Below, in pieces: positions 42,509-51,200 of a DNA stretch of 64,000 nucleotides. Every line of letters starts with the position of its first letter. Position 1 is the stretch's first letter. The stretch comes from Pikeienuella piscinae (GTDB lineage Bacteria > Pseudomonadota > Alphaproteobacteria > Rhodobacterales > Rhodobacteraceae). The notes under the pieces were generated by a model that saw nothing but the letters and a program-made list of their open reading frames with translations, ran no database searches and was not told where the DNA came from. Position numbers and translations under genes: made by a program. The stretch lies in contig NZ_CP049056.1 in NCBI RefSeq assembly GCF_011044155.1, positions 2,911,001 through 2,975,000 on the forward strand, written 5' to 3'.

Positions 42509-42989
42509 GGCCGGATCATGCGCCCGCGGCGGCGGCGGCTCAATCCTCTTTCGGCGCCGGGGGTGGGGTGCGGCGCGGGAAGGGGAATGGGCGCTCGGAG
42601 ATGCGGGTTCTCGGCGCGAATGTTGAACCGTCAGGCTCAATCTCCATGCTGACGGAGACTGGGATTGGAGGGGGCCATCGCAGAAATATGCTGGGGTGCT
42701 GAGAGTGCTGGAGGTCAGGTCAGTAGACAAAACGATGATTGGCCAATGTCCGCTTTCCCATGTGTGTTCAATACGGCGGATCTTGGTGCGGTCACAAACC
42801 CTCGGCTAAACCAGCCAGGGACGTGCTTCGTGCTGAGAAGAGTAGAGTAATTTTAGGTCATTATTTCTGACGCATAATGAAAATTATGTTGCCTTGGATG
42901 ACACCTGAATCCGACAGGGGATATTATGCTGTTTGGCGCGCCTGAAATCTCGTTGTATTAATTGAACTCAGCGGTATGGGAGACACGGA
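42509..42989. other. intergenic stretch before the AT-rich gene
   Basis: About 480 bases with no supported gene. GC content falls sharply from about 42,700 onward, marking the left side of the atypical segment. The last 60 bases are AT-rich and may hold the promoter of the next gene; a clear -35/-10 pair was not found. Confidence 0.6.
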
Positions 42990-44129
42990 ATGTTTGGTTT
43001 TGGAAGGAAGCGCAAAGCAGAAGCTGCATTAGAGAAGATCGCCATGGCGCTGACTGATGATGACTTCCAAATCCGTATCCTAGGGCCCGAGCAGTATTCC
43101 CAGTTCAAATCTTTTAGTGCCATAGACCAACATCCAAAAGCGAATGGAGAGTTTGGGGGGAGCACGGCAAACCCTATTCCAACAAATGGCCCCGTCGGTT
43201 CATTGGCGTACTTGTCGCAATTGATCGATGAACAGGGGGGCCAGATTCTATTCCATAGAATCAAAGTTCATAATAATATAGATATATATGAATATGTGTC
43301 ATTATCGGGATCGAATTGGGGTTTCTTTTTTTTGGATATGTATCATTCTCGAAAGTCGCGCCTTGCTCCAAGCGGATTTTCAATTGCAAAAAGACCCCTT
43401 CAGTTAACCGGATTCAATCATTTTTGGGACGACTTCCCATTTGGTTTCTCCGAACAAAAGGCAAGTATGCCGGACGATCTTAGATTGCTATATTCATCAA
43501 TCAATTCGATAAGTGAAAACATGCGCGGTAAAGAATTTCGACCTAGCGACCTTCATTTTCGAACTCGTCAGGGAATTCTGCAGGGAGGTGAAAACCCCAG
43601 GCCAAATGATCCGGAGGGGAAAGCCACAGAGATTGGGCCTGGATCAAAATCAGCGAAAGCGCTCGCAGAAAAAATCTCTCAACAGATAGTTGGTTTTCAG
43701 TCTCGTATTTACCGACAATCAATTGAAGACCTAGAAATCTCAGATAGACACGTGGAAAAACTTGAGATCACCTTATTTTCTATGTCTATCGTTACTCTGA
43801 GTGTTCTATATTTCTCAAAGCAGAAGAATAAGGAAGAAGACGTTGAGATATCACAATTAGATACATTGAAACAAAGCCTTCCGGCATCTGGGTCAGGCGT
43901 GGAATTGAACACCGCAGTTAAGAGGTATCAGGAGAGGTTCTCGGTATATCAAAAGGCATACAACCTATTTTTAGATAGCGAGGCTGTTGAACCCGAGATA
44001 ACACTTGGTCAGATTGTAGTGGGCTATATTTCTGGTGGGAATATGGACCTCCCACCTTTTATGGCGACACAGCGGGTGTTCTCGGCTGGAGTGTTGGATA
44101 ATATAGATTTCGCAAAGAACGTATTGTAA
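42990..44129 (+). CDS. unknown protein of foreign composition
   Basis: A 379-residue protein with no motif I recognise. It is hydrophilic, begins MFGFGRKRKAEAALEKIAMA, has aromatic-rich segments (GSNWGFFFLDMYHS, HFWDDFPFGFSEQ), one possible hydrophobic helix (ITLFSMSIVTLSVLYFS near residue 265) and a C-terminal helical region. Codon use differs strongly from every neighbour, with many ATA, AGA, AAT and TTA codons, and the gene is much poorer in GC. It stands alone, with no integrase, transposase or toxin-antitoxin partner visible. Recent horizontal transfer is the best explanation; function unknown. Confidence 0.75.
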   Translation: MFGFGRKRKAEAALEKIAMALTDDDFQIRILGPEQYSQFKSFSAIDQHPKANGEFGGSTANPIPTNGPVGSLAYLSQLIDEQGGQILFHRIKVHNNIDIYEYVSLSGSNWGFFFLDMYHSRKSRLAPSGFSIAKRPLQLTGFNHFWDDFPFGFSEQKASMPDDLRLLYSSINSISENMRGKEFRPSDLHFRTRQGILQGGENPRPNDPEGKATEIGPGSKSAKALAEKISQQIVGFQSRIYRQSIEDLEISDRHVEKLEITLFSMSIVTLSVLYFSKQKNKEEDVEISQLDTLKQSLPASGSGVELNTAVKRYQERFSVYQKAYNLFLDSEAVEPEITLGQIVVGYISGGNMDLPPFMATQRVFSAGVLDNIDFAKNVL

Positions 44130-44425
44130 CGCACGAGGTTTTTCATGGCGCAGAAACGGTTATTTTTGACCGATGGCAAAGATTGGTAAAGGTCGCGAAA
44201 AATGCAGTGATCAAAACCCCTTGGCGAAACCTTCCCGAGCATTTTCACCTTTTTGACCGTCTCTCGCGCTCGAGGCTGGCATTCCAAAAGCCCTGCGGCC
44301 ATTTCACGCTCCAACCCGCCATCACTAATATGATCACACCAGCCGAAGGCGGCGGTCGTCCGACCCTGAATCCACGAAGAGCCGCCCCCGGCGGGAGCGG
44401 CCCTCGGAACTCGAACATTGGCGGA
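44130..44425. other. intergenic stretch after the AT-rich gene
   Basis: About 296 bases in which base composition returns to normal. No gene is supported. It contains TTCATGGCGCAGAA (44142-44155), an exact copy of a 14-base sequence inside the 3' part of ogt (42077-42090). Confidence 0.6.
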
Positions 44426-46129
44426 TCAGCCGGCGATCAGGCCCATGCTCTCCAGCTTCAGCATCACGTCCTGCGCGCAATCGTCGGGCGAGACATTGAT
44501 CGTGTCGACCACAAGCTCGGCGTTCTGCGGCTCTTCGTACGGGTCGGAGATGCCGGTGAACTCCTTGATCTTGCCTTCGCGGGCGAGCTTGTAGAGCCCC
44601 TTGCGGTCGCGCCGCTCGCATTCCTCGACCGAGGTTGCGACATGGACCTCGAGAAAGGCGCCGAACTGTTCGACCATTTCGCGCACCGCGCGGCGGGTGG
44701 CGGTATAGGGCGCGATCGGCGCGCAGATGGCGATGCCGCCATTCTTGGTGATCTCCGACGCGACATAGCCGATACGGCGGATGTTGATGTCGCGATGCTC
44801 CTTGGAGAAGCCGAGTTCGGACGAGAGATGTTTGCGGACGACATCGCCGTCGAGCAATGTCACCGGCCGGCCGCCCAGCTCCATCAGCTTCACCATCAGC
44901 GCGTTGGCGATCGTCGACTTGCCGGAGCCGGAAAGCCCGGTGAAGAAGACGGTGAACCCCTGGCTCACCCGCGGCGGCTTGGTCTTGCGCAGCTCGGAGA
45001 CGACCTCGGGGAAGGAGAACCATTCGGGTATGTCCAGCCCCTCCTGCAGGCGGCGGCGCAGCTCCGTGCCTGAGATGGAAAGTACCGTCGCGTCCGCAGG
45101 CACTTCGTCCGCGGGCATGTATTCGGCGCGATCCTGGACGAAGACCATCTGCTTGAAGGGGACGAGTTCGATGCCGATCTCGCGCTGATGTTCGGCGACG
45201 AGGTTCTGCGAATCATACGGCCCGTAGAAATCCTCGCCCTGGCTGTTCTTGCCGGGACCGGCGTGATCGCGCCCGACGATGAAATGAGTGCAGCCGTGAT
45301 TCTTGCGGATCAGCGCGTGCCAGACCGCCTCACGCGGGCCGCCCATCCGCATGGCGAGGTTGAGCAGCGACATGTGGGTGGTGGAGGCCGGGTACTGGTC
45401 CAGCACCGCCTCATAGCAGCGCACGCGCGTGAAATGGTCGATATCGCCGGGCTTCGTCATGCCTACGACCGGATGGATCAGAAGATTGGCCTGCGCCTCC
45501 TTCGCTGCGCGGAAAGTCAATTCCTGATGCGCGCGATGAAGCGGATTGCGGGTCTGAAACGCCACCACGCGACGCCAGCCGAGCTTGCGGAAGAAGGCGC
45601 GCAGCTCGTTCGGCGTGTCGCGCCGCGATTTGAAGTCGTAATGCACCGGCGGCTGGATGCCGGTGACCGGCCCGCCGAGATAGACCGGCCCCGCGGTGTT
45701 GTGGAGGTAATTCACCGCCGGATGGGCGAGATCGTCGGCGCCGAAAACCTTCGCCGCCTCGTTGGACTTGTTCGGCGTCCACTTGTCGGTGATCGACATG
45801 ATGGCGAGGATCACGCCCTCCTGATCCCGCAGCGCGATGTCCTGGTCCGGGCTGACCATCTCCGCGAATTCCGCAGAGACGTCGAGCGTGATAGGCATCG
45901 GCCAGAGCGTCGCGTCGGCGAGGCGCATGGTCTCGACGATGGAGTTGTAGTCGGCTTCGGTATTGAAACCCTTGAGCGGATTGAAGCCGCCGTTCATCAG
46001 AAGCTCGAGATCGCAGATCTGCCGCGGCGTGAGATCCCAGGACGGCAGGCTCGCCGCCTCAACCTTGAGTTTGGCGGCGCTGTCGGAGGATACGTAAAGC
46101 TCGGGGATCGGCGCGGTGTTCGCGGACAT
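44426..46129 (-). CDS. bifunctional sulfate adenylyltransferase / adenylylsulfate kinase
   Basis: Activates sulfate to APS and then phosphorylates it to PAPS. The 567-residue fusion has an N-terminal PUA-like part, an ATP-sulfurylase domain (residues 170-390) with [12 protein letters not shown] and [11 protein letters not shown], and a C-terminal APS kinase domain (from about 395) with Walker [26 protein letters not shown] and an intact [12 protein letters not shown] tail. Both active sites look complete. The sat-cysC fusion is typical of Rhodobacterales. Other sulfate-assimilation genes are not nearby. Confidence 0.95.
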   Translation of the reverse strand: MSANTAPIPELYVSSDSAAKLKVEAASLPSWDLTPRQICDLELLMNGGFNPLKGFNTEADYNSIVETMRLADATLWPMPITLDVSAEFAEMVSPDQDIALRDQEGVILAIMSITDKWTPNKSNEAAKVFGADDLAHPAVNYLHNTAGPVYLGGPVTGIQPPVHYDFKSRRDTPNELRAFFRKLGWRRVVAFQTRNPLHRAHQELTFRAAKEAQANLLIHPVVGMTKPGDIDHFTRVRCYEAVLDQYPASTTHMSLLNLAMRMGGPREAVWHALIRKNHGCTHFIVGRDHAGPGKNSQGEDFYGPYDSQNLVAEHQREIGIELVPFKQMVFVQDRAEYMPADEVPADATVLSISGTELRRRLQEGLDIPEWFSFPEVVSELRKTKPPRVSQGFTVFFTGLSGSGKSTIANALMVKLMELGGRPVTLLDGDVVRKHLSSELGFSKEHRDINIRRIGYVASEITKNGGIAICAPIAPYTATRRAVREMVEQFGAFLEVHVATSVEECERRDRKGLYKLAREGKIKEFTGISDPYEEPQNAELVVDTINVSPDDCAQDVMLKLESMGLIAG

Positions 46130-46500
46130 GTCGGATGGTCCTGACTCAGGGGAGGGCGTTCAACATCGCCCGTTCATGCGGTTCGCGCGCCTAATGCGAC
46201 GGCGTGGCCCAAATTTCAATGCCCGTGGGGCGCCGGGGGCGGCCGGTGTGAAAAAGATCAACGCGGATTCGATCCGGCGGACGCCTGACGTTCGCATCTC
46301 GGGTGAAGGCGGGCGGCGACGATCCGTCGCGCATCGGACGCCGGCGCGAGCGCGAAAAATTCCATTGTAACCGTAACCGCAAGGCTCGGGTGGCGTCTGA
46401 GCGGCGCAATTGTTCATTCCGTCTGTAGACCTTGATCGGCGTCGACAGGCCCTTGCGGAACGGCTAGCGTTCCAGGCGACGAGCGGGGAAGGAGCGCGGC
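46130..46500. other. divergent promoter region
   Basis: 371 bases between two divergent genes. An inverted repeat GGAACG (46457-46462) / CGTTCC (46468-46473) lies about 30 bases before the plus-strand start, overlapping the likely promoter of the fused NuoE/NuoF gene, and could be an operator. The rest shows no gene. Confidence 0.5.
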
Positions 46501-48189
46501 ATGGCTCTCGATGAGCGAAAGGGCGTCTGGAAATCGGGGCGAGGGAAGGGGCGTGCGACGCCGAAAGGGCGTCAGCTTGACGATACGGCGCTTACACAGG
46601 TTCGGGCGCTTCTTGGCGACCGGCCGCGACGGCGCGATCTTCTGATCGAGCATCTGCATCTTATCCAGGACGAATACGGTCATCTTTCCGCCGGCCATCT
46701 GCGCGCGCTGGCGGAAGAAATGCGGATGGCGCAGGCTGAGGTCTACGAGGTCGCGACATTCTACGCCCATTTCGACGTGGTGAAGGAAGGAGAGACCCCG
46801 CCCCCCGCGCTCACTATCCGGGTCTGCGACAGTCTTTCATGCGAACTGGCCGGAGCCGCAGAACTGAAAAAGGCCCTGGAGGCCGGGCTGGACCCCGCCA
46901 AGGTTCGCGTCCTCCGCGCGCCCTGCATGGGGCGGTGCGACACCGCGCCCGCGCTGGAGATCGGCCATAACCACATCGACCACGCGACGCCGGAACTGGT
47001 GAACCGTGCGATCGCGGCCGGCGACATCCATACGCATGTTCCCGACTATGAAGAACTGGCCGCGTATCGGGCCGGCGGGGGATATGAGACGCTCGCCGCG
47101 CTGCGCGCCGGAGCGAAGTCCCCAGAGGAAGTGAAGGAGGAGGTGCTTTCGAGCGGCCTGCGCGGCCTGGGCGGGGCCGGCTTCCCATCCGGGAAGAAAT
47201 GGGATTTCGTGCGCAACGCCGAAGGCCCGCGTTACCTCGCCGTCAATGGCGACGAGGGTGAGCCGGGCACCTTCAAGGACCGGTTCCATCTTGAACGCGA
47301 GCCGCATCTCTTCCTCGAAGGCATGTTGATCGCCGCATGGTCCATCGCCGCGGCGCGGTGCTACATCTACATGCGCGACGAATATCCCGCGGTGCTGGAG
47401 ATTCTGCGCCGCGAGATTGCGGCGCTGGAGGCGGCGGGGCTCGCAGCGCCGGGATATGTCGAGCTGCGCCGCGGCGCCGGCGCGTATATCTGCGGCGAGG
47501 AAAGCGCGATGATCGAGTCGATCGAGGGAAAGCGCGGCATGCCGCGCCATAGGCCGCCCTATGTCGCGCAGGTCGGCCTGTTCGGCCGCCCGACGCTGGT
47601 CCACAATGTTGAAACGCTGCACTGGGTCGCGCGAGTCTGTCGCGAGGGTCCGGAGGTTCTGAGCCGCGTCGAGAAGAACGGGCGGAGGGGGCTTCGCTCC
47701 TATTCAGTCTCGGGACGAGTGAAGGCGCCGGGCGTGAAACTTCTGCCGGCGGGATCCACGATCCATGACGTGATCGAGGCTTCGGGCGGCATGTTGGAGG
47801 GGCACCGCTTCGCAGCGTATCAGCCGGGCGGCCCCTCGGCTGGCATCCTGCCGGCGTCGCTCGGCGATATGCCACTGGATTTCGATATTCTGCAGGAGCA
47901 CGGCTCCTTCATCGGCTCGGCCGCCATCGTTGTTCTTTCCGACAAGGACAGCATGAAGGCGGCGGCGCTCAACATGCTGCGGTTTTTCGAGGACGAAAGC
48001 TGCGGTCAGTGCACGCCCTGCCGCGTCGGTTGCGAAAAGGCAGTGAAGCTGATGCAGGCGGATCGCTGGGATCGCGATCTTCTGGAGGACCTCTGCGCGG
48101 TGATGGAGGACGCATCGATCTGCGGGCTCGGTCAAGCGGCGCCGAATGCGATCCGCTTGACCATGAAGCATTTTCCCGACGAGGTCTGA
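46501..48189 (+). CDS. formate dehydrogenase beta subunit-like protein (NuoE-NuoF fusion)
   Basis: A 562-residue fusion of a NuoE-like [2Fe-2S] domain (residues 1-170, Cys in RVCDSLSCELA and RAPCMGRCDTA) with a NuoF-like diaphorase domain: NADH/FMN-binding GLRGLGGAGFPSGKKWDF near 215, NGDEGEPGTFKDR, YICGEESAMIESIEGK, and the [4Fe-4S] site ESCGQCTPCRVGC plus SICGLG near the C-terminus. This layout is that of the beta subunit of soluble NAD-dependent formate dehydrogenases such as Methylorubrum FDH1. The catalytic molybdenum/tungsten alpha subunit is not found next to it. Confidence 0.88.
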   Translation: MALDERKGVWKSGRGKGRATPKGRQLDDTALTQVRALLGDRPRRRDLLIEHLHLIQDEYGHLSAGHLRALAEEMRMAQAEVYEVATFYAHFDVVKEGETPPPALTIRVCDSLSCELAGAAELKKALEAGLDPAKVRVLRAPCMGRCDTAPALEIGHNHIDHATPELVNRAIAAGDIHTHVPDYEELAAYRAGGGYETLAALRAGAKSPEEVKEEVLSSGLRGLGGAGFPSGKKWDFVRNAEGPRYLAVNGDEGEPGTFKDRFHLEREPHLFLEGMLIAAWSIAAARCYIYMRDEYPAVLEILRREIAALEAAGLAAPGYVELRRGAGAYICGEESAMIESIEGKRGMPRHRPPYVAQVGLFGRPTLVHNVETLHWVARVCREGPEVLSRVEKNGRRGLRSYSVSGRVKAPGVKLLPAGSTIHDVIEASGGMLEGHRFAAYQPGGPSAGILPASLGDMPLDFDILQEHGSFIGSAAIVVLSDKDSMKAAALNMLRFFEDESCGQCTPCRVGCEKAVKLMQADRWDRDLLEDLCAVMEDASICGLGQAAPNAIRLTMKHFPDEV

Positions 48190-48812
48190 TGCATCCGAAC
48201 CAGATTTATCGGGCCGCGGACGCGGCGCGGAATCTCATCTTCGCGCGTGAACGCGGCTTCGGCGTCGTGACCATCGGCGGTGATGACGAGCCGCTCGCCT
48301 CCCACATTCCATTCCTGATCGACGCGGCGGGTGAGCGGCTCGAGGCGCATATCGTGCGTTCGAACCCGATCTGGCGGCGGCTTCGCGCCGGGCCGGCGCG
48401 GGCGCTGGTCGCGATCTCAGGGCCGGACGGCTATGTCTCGCCCGACTGGTACGGCGAGCCGGATCTCATGCCGACCTGGAACTATGTCGCCGTGCATCTG
48501 AAGGGGGAATTGCGCCTGGCCGATCAAGCGGGGCTCCGGGCGCATCTCGCCGCGCTTTCCGCGACATTCGAGACGCGGCTGGCGCCGAAGGCGCCCTGGA
48601 CGCTGGAGAAGATGGAGCCGGAGGCGCTTCAGCGCATGATGCGGATGATTGCGCCGGTGGAGATGCGCGTCGATGCGGTCGAAGGAACCTGGAAGTTCAG
48701 CCAGAACAAGAGCGACGCAGCGCGGGCCGGCGCGGCGGACGGGGTCGAGAACGCCGGACTCGGCGCGGAGACGGCCGCCCTTGCCTCGCTGATGCGCGCA
48801 CCGCCGGTCTGA
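48189..48812 (+). CDS. PaiB-like FMN-binding negative transcriptional regulator family protein
   Basis: A 207-residue split-barrel flavin-binding protein of the PaiB family: MHPNQIYRAADAARNLIFAR, PLASHIPFLID, YVSPDWYG near residue 80, PTWNYVAVHLKG and WKFSQNKSDAAR near 175. The family is named for a Bacillus repressor, but most proteobacterial members are unstudied. Its start codon shares one base with the stop of the preceding gene (TGATG), so it is co-translated with the diaphorase-like subunit. Confidence 0.88.
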   Translation: MHPNQIYRAADAARNLIFARERGFGVVTIGGDDEPLASHIPFLIDAAGERLEAHIVRSNPIWRRLRAGPARALVAISGPDGYVSPDWYGEPDLMPTWNYVAVHLKGELRLADQAGLRAHLAALSATFETRLAPKAPWTLEKMEPEALQRMMRMIAPVEMRVDAVEGTWKFSQNKSDAARAGAADGVENAGLGAETAALASLMRAPPV

Positions 48813-48904
48813 TCCGGATTGCGCGTCTCCCGGTTCAGGCGCATCTTCGGCGTCTCACCCGCCGCGCCAATTGACGCGGCGGACATGCCGGAAAGGAAAC
48901 TCGC

Positions 48905-49516
48905 ATGCAGCTATTTCACGCTGGCCCGTCGCCCTATGTCCGCAAGGTCATGGTTCTGCTCGAAGAGGCCGGAAAGACTGGCGAGATCGCGCTGATCGAC
49001 GGCGCGACCGCGCCCACCGCGCCGAATGAGGCGCTGATCGCCGCGAATCCGCTTGGAAAGATCCCCTGCCTTGTTCGGGATGACGGTCCCGCCCTCTATG
49101 ACAGTCGCGTGATCACCCGCTATCTAGACGCGAAGTATGGGACGGGGCTCTACCTGGATGGCGAGGCGGTCTGGTTGACCTTGGCTCTGGAGGCGCATGC
49201 GGATGGCGTGCTCGACGCGGCATTGCTCTGCGTTTACGAGGTCCGGATGCGGGAAGAGGCGGGGCGCTCCGCCGCATGGGTGGCCGGGCAGCGAGGTAAG
49301 ATCACGCGCGGTCTGGACGCGCTGGAGGCGCGCTGGCTCGACCATCTCTCGAGTCACGTCGACATGGGCGCCGTCGCGGTCGCCTGCGTGCTCGGCTATC
49401 TCGACTTTCGTGGCGAGATGGGTGGATGGGGCGACTGGCGCGACGGGCGGCCGGGACTGGCCGCCTGGGGAGAGGCGTTTCTCAAACGGCCGGCGATGCG
49501 CGCAACCGCGCCCTGA
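48905..49516 (+). CDS. glutathione S-transferase family protein
   Basis: A 203-residue GST with an N-terminal thioredoxin-like domain (MQLFHAGPSPYVRKVMVLLE, NPLGKIPCLV, DSRVITRYLD) and an all-helical C-terminal domain. The Ser in PSPYVRK is the probable active-site residue. GGAAAGG lies just before the start. Substrate unknown. It is 92 bases from the PaiB-like gene, on the same strand, and may be the last gene of that transcript. Confidence 0.88.
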   Translation: MQLFHAGPSPYVRKVMVLLEEAGKTGEIALIDGATAPTAPNEALIAANPLGKIPCLVRDDGPALYDSRVITRYLDAKYGTGLYLDGEAVWLTLALEAHADGVLDAALLCVYEVRMREEAGRSAAWVAGQRGKITRGLDALEARWLDHLSSHVDMGAVAVACVLGYLDFRGEMGGWGDWRDGRPGLAAWGEAFLKRPAMRATAP

Positions 49517-49856
49517 CGGGCGTGAAGCCTGGCGCGAGCGTGCAGCGTCGTGGTTCTTTGCTCAGGGCAGGGTCGCCGCGTCCGGTAGACGCGCGCGCCT
49601 TGCGTCGGAGAATGCGCGGCGGCTACAGCCCGCCGGGCGGCGCGTTTGGGTGCGCTGTGTTGGAGCGCGGATATCGCCGGGCGGTATCCTGAATTATCCG
49701 GGCACGCTTGGCGCGCCGTCGGGATGATCCGGTCGCGCGCAGGACGCCAGCCGCCCTTGCGAGCACGGGTCGCCCACGCGTCTTAGAGACTTGGAGCGGC
49801 GCGTCCGACCGTGACGTTGCGCCTGATGATGACGGCGTGAGGACGCCGGAAACGAC

Positions 49857-49882
49857 GACGGCGGCGCTCGAGCGCCGCCGTC
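49857..49882 (-). terminator. 26-base perfect palindrome, terminator-like
   Basis: GACGGCGGCGCTC joined to its exact reverse complement GAGCGCCGCCGTC; on the minus strand it is followed by GTCGTTTCC. Likely the 3' end of the candidate RNA, or an end signal for gst transcripts from the other side. Confidence 0.5.
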
Positions 49883-50173
49883 AGTACCCACAACTAAACA
49901 TACACACCACGAACGCGACTGAATTCACAAACCCCACACAAGACCCGAGTACAGTTACACACATTCCCCACCAAACACCTGCGATCGTCGGGCCGCCCCA
50001 TGCCGAGGCCCAAACCGGCCGGGTTACGGCGCACACTCCACCCCATACACAGCGCTAGGCGCCCGAAGGTGCAGGCCGCGGCCCGACGATACGCAGTTCA
50101 CTCAACGCCACCCCTCCACACGCGGCGGGTGATTGAGACCCTCAGAAGCCCCCTGAGAAGGTCCGTCACCCGA
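49857..50173 (-). ncRNA. candidate structured non-coding RNA, unidentified
   Basis: Within the gene-free gap between gst and ahcY three strong structures occur in a row. Read on the minus strand: a hairpin at 50126-50172 (CGGGTGA/TCACCCG closing stems GACC/GGTC and CTCAG/CTGAG); a long-range stem of 13 uninterrupted pairs, ATCGTCGGGCCGC (49984-49996) with GCGGCCCGACGAT (50078-50090), extended by 3 more pairs past a bulge; a G/T-rich, C-poor linker; and a terminator-like 26-base palindrome (49857-49882). No protein-like reading frame fits. It does not match RNase P RNA, 6S, SRP RNA or a riboswitch that I know. Minus strand is favoured because a short T-run follows the palindrome. Confidence 0.42.
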
Positions 50174-51132
50174 CCCCGAAATCAACATGACGCATCCACC
50201 CGTTGGTGAAAAGCGAAAACCACTCACTCAGCTCAAAATGAGTGAAATTTCATCTTATAGTTGTGAGAAATTGGTTCGAGATGCATGAATAGTGAAGCGA
50301 TCGCATGAATGGAGAGGGATCTCGCATGGATGGAGGCGATTCTGGCGCGGAGTCGCTGCCAAAAATCCGAATCAGCGAATCGCATGACGCATGAACGGCA
50401 TTCGGTACCAATGGATTCTATGAGTGCGAATGGAGATAACCCTCGCATTCAGGCGTCGAGCACGACAGCGATGCAGCGCTAACCGAGAACGTGAATGGGT
50501 GGATGGCTCTTATCGACCGGCCGCCGGACGACGCCGCACGTGGACGAAAGTCTGGGTAACGCGACGAAACAGGAGACGTGAAAACGTAAGTCGACGCCCG
50601 GCGTGGCGTTGACGAGTGGAGATCGCATCTATACCGATCCAGCGCATCCCGCGCGCATAATGGCCGGCGGGTCGCTCACAACGCGCCAATCGCTCATGTC
50701 ATAGTGGGGCGGGCGCGCGGTGACGGAGAGAAAGGCGGGGGCGGCCCGCCGTCAGCGGCGGGCGGCAACACCGCAGCCGAGCCTTCGCCAAGAAGCGCAC
50801 CCGGTGTCGAGCTCGATCGCGTCGACGCCGAAAGGGTATGCGCGCGGGGCTTGGACGGCCCCGGGTCCTGAAGTCGCTCCAGCGTGGCCATCCATCCGCG
50901 GCAGGACGAGCAACCGAAATCTCGCGCGGTATCTCTTGACTGTGCGTAGCCAAGCGGCGTCCGGCCGCGCGTGGGGGTGAGATCAGCCAGCGACCCGGGG
51001 TCGCCCTATGAACGGGTTGATGGGGAGGACGACATCATTGGTGAATAGGTGATGACCCGCGCCCTACTCGCCGCAGAGTCGACGCGCTGGCCGTCAGCGC
51101 CCTTGAGGGGCGTATGGCGAGGAGCCGCGTGC
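50174..51132. other. gene-free stretch upstream of the RNA candidate
   Basis: No gene is supported. The part at 50,220-50,300 is AT-rich with the inverted repeat TCACTCA/TGAGTGA (50224-50245) and could hold a promoter for the minus-strand RNA. GCATGAAT-type motifs recur at about 20-base spacing from 50,283. From 50,450 to 51,130 the DNA is GC-rich and shows only short unconvincing open frames and small hairpins. Confidence 0.5.
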
Positions 51133-51170
51133 AAAAGAAAACGGGCCGCCGCCAGAAGGCGACGGCCCGT
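51133..51170 (-). terminator. intrinsic terminator of ahcY
   Basis: On the minus strand a GC-rich stem (ACGGGCCGTCGCC / GGCGGCGGCCCGT with a TTCT loop) is followed by TTTTCTTTTG, about 30 bases after the ahcY stop. Confidence 0.88.
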
Positions 51171-51200
51171 TGACGGGCGAGTGATTGCTCGTGACGCGCG

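Noticed and set aside
42665..42850. Plus-strand open frame of 61 codons before the AT-rich gene
   Set aside because: It straddles the composition change and shows no protein-like pattern or convincing start.
49880..50170. RNase P RNA, 6S RNA, SRP RNA or CRISPR-related RNA
   Set aside because: None of the conserved core sequences of these RNAs is present, and there are no spaced identical repeats.
50233..50448. Minus-strand open frame of 71 codons
   Set aside because: Its repeating SIHA-type residues come from the GCATGAAT-like repeats; there is no ribosome binding site.
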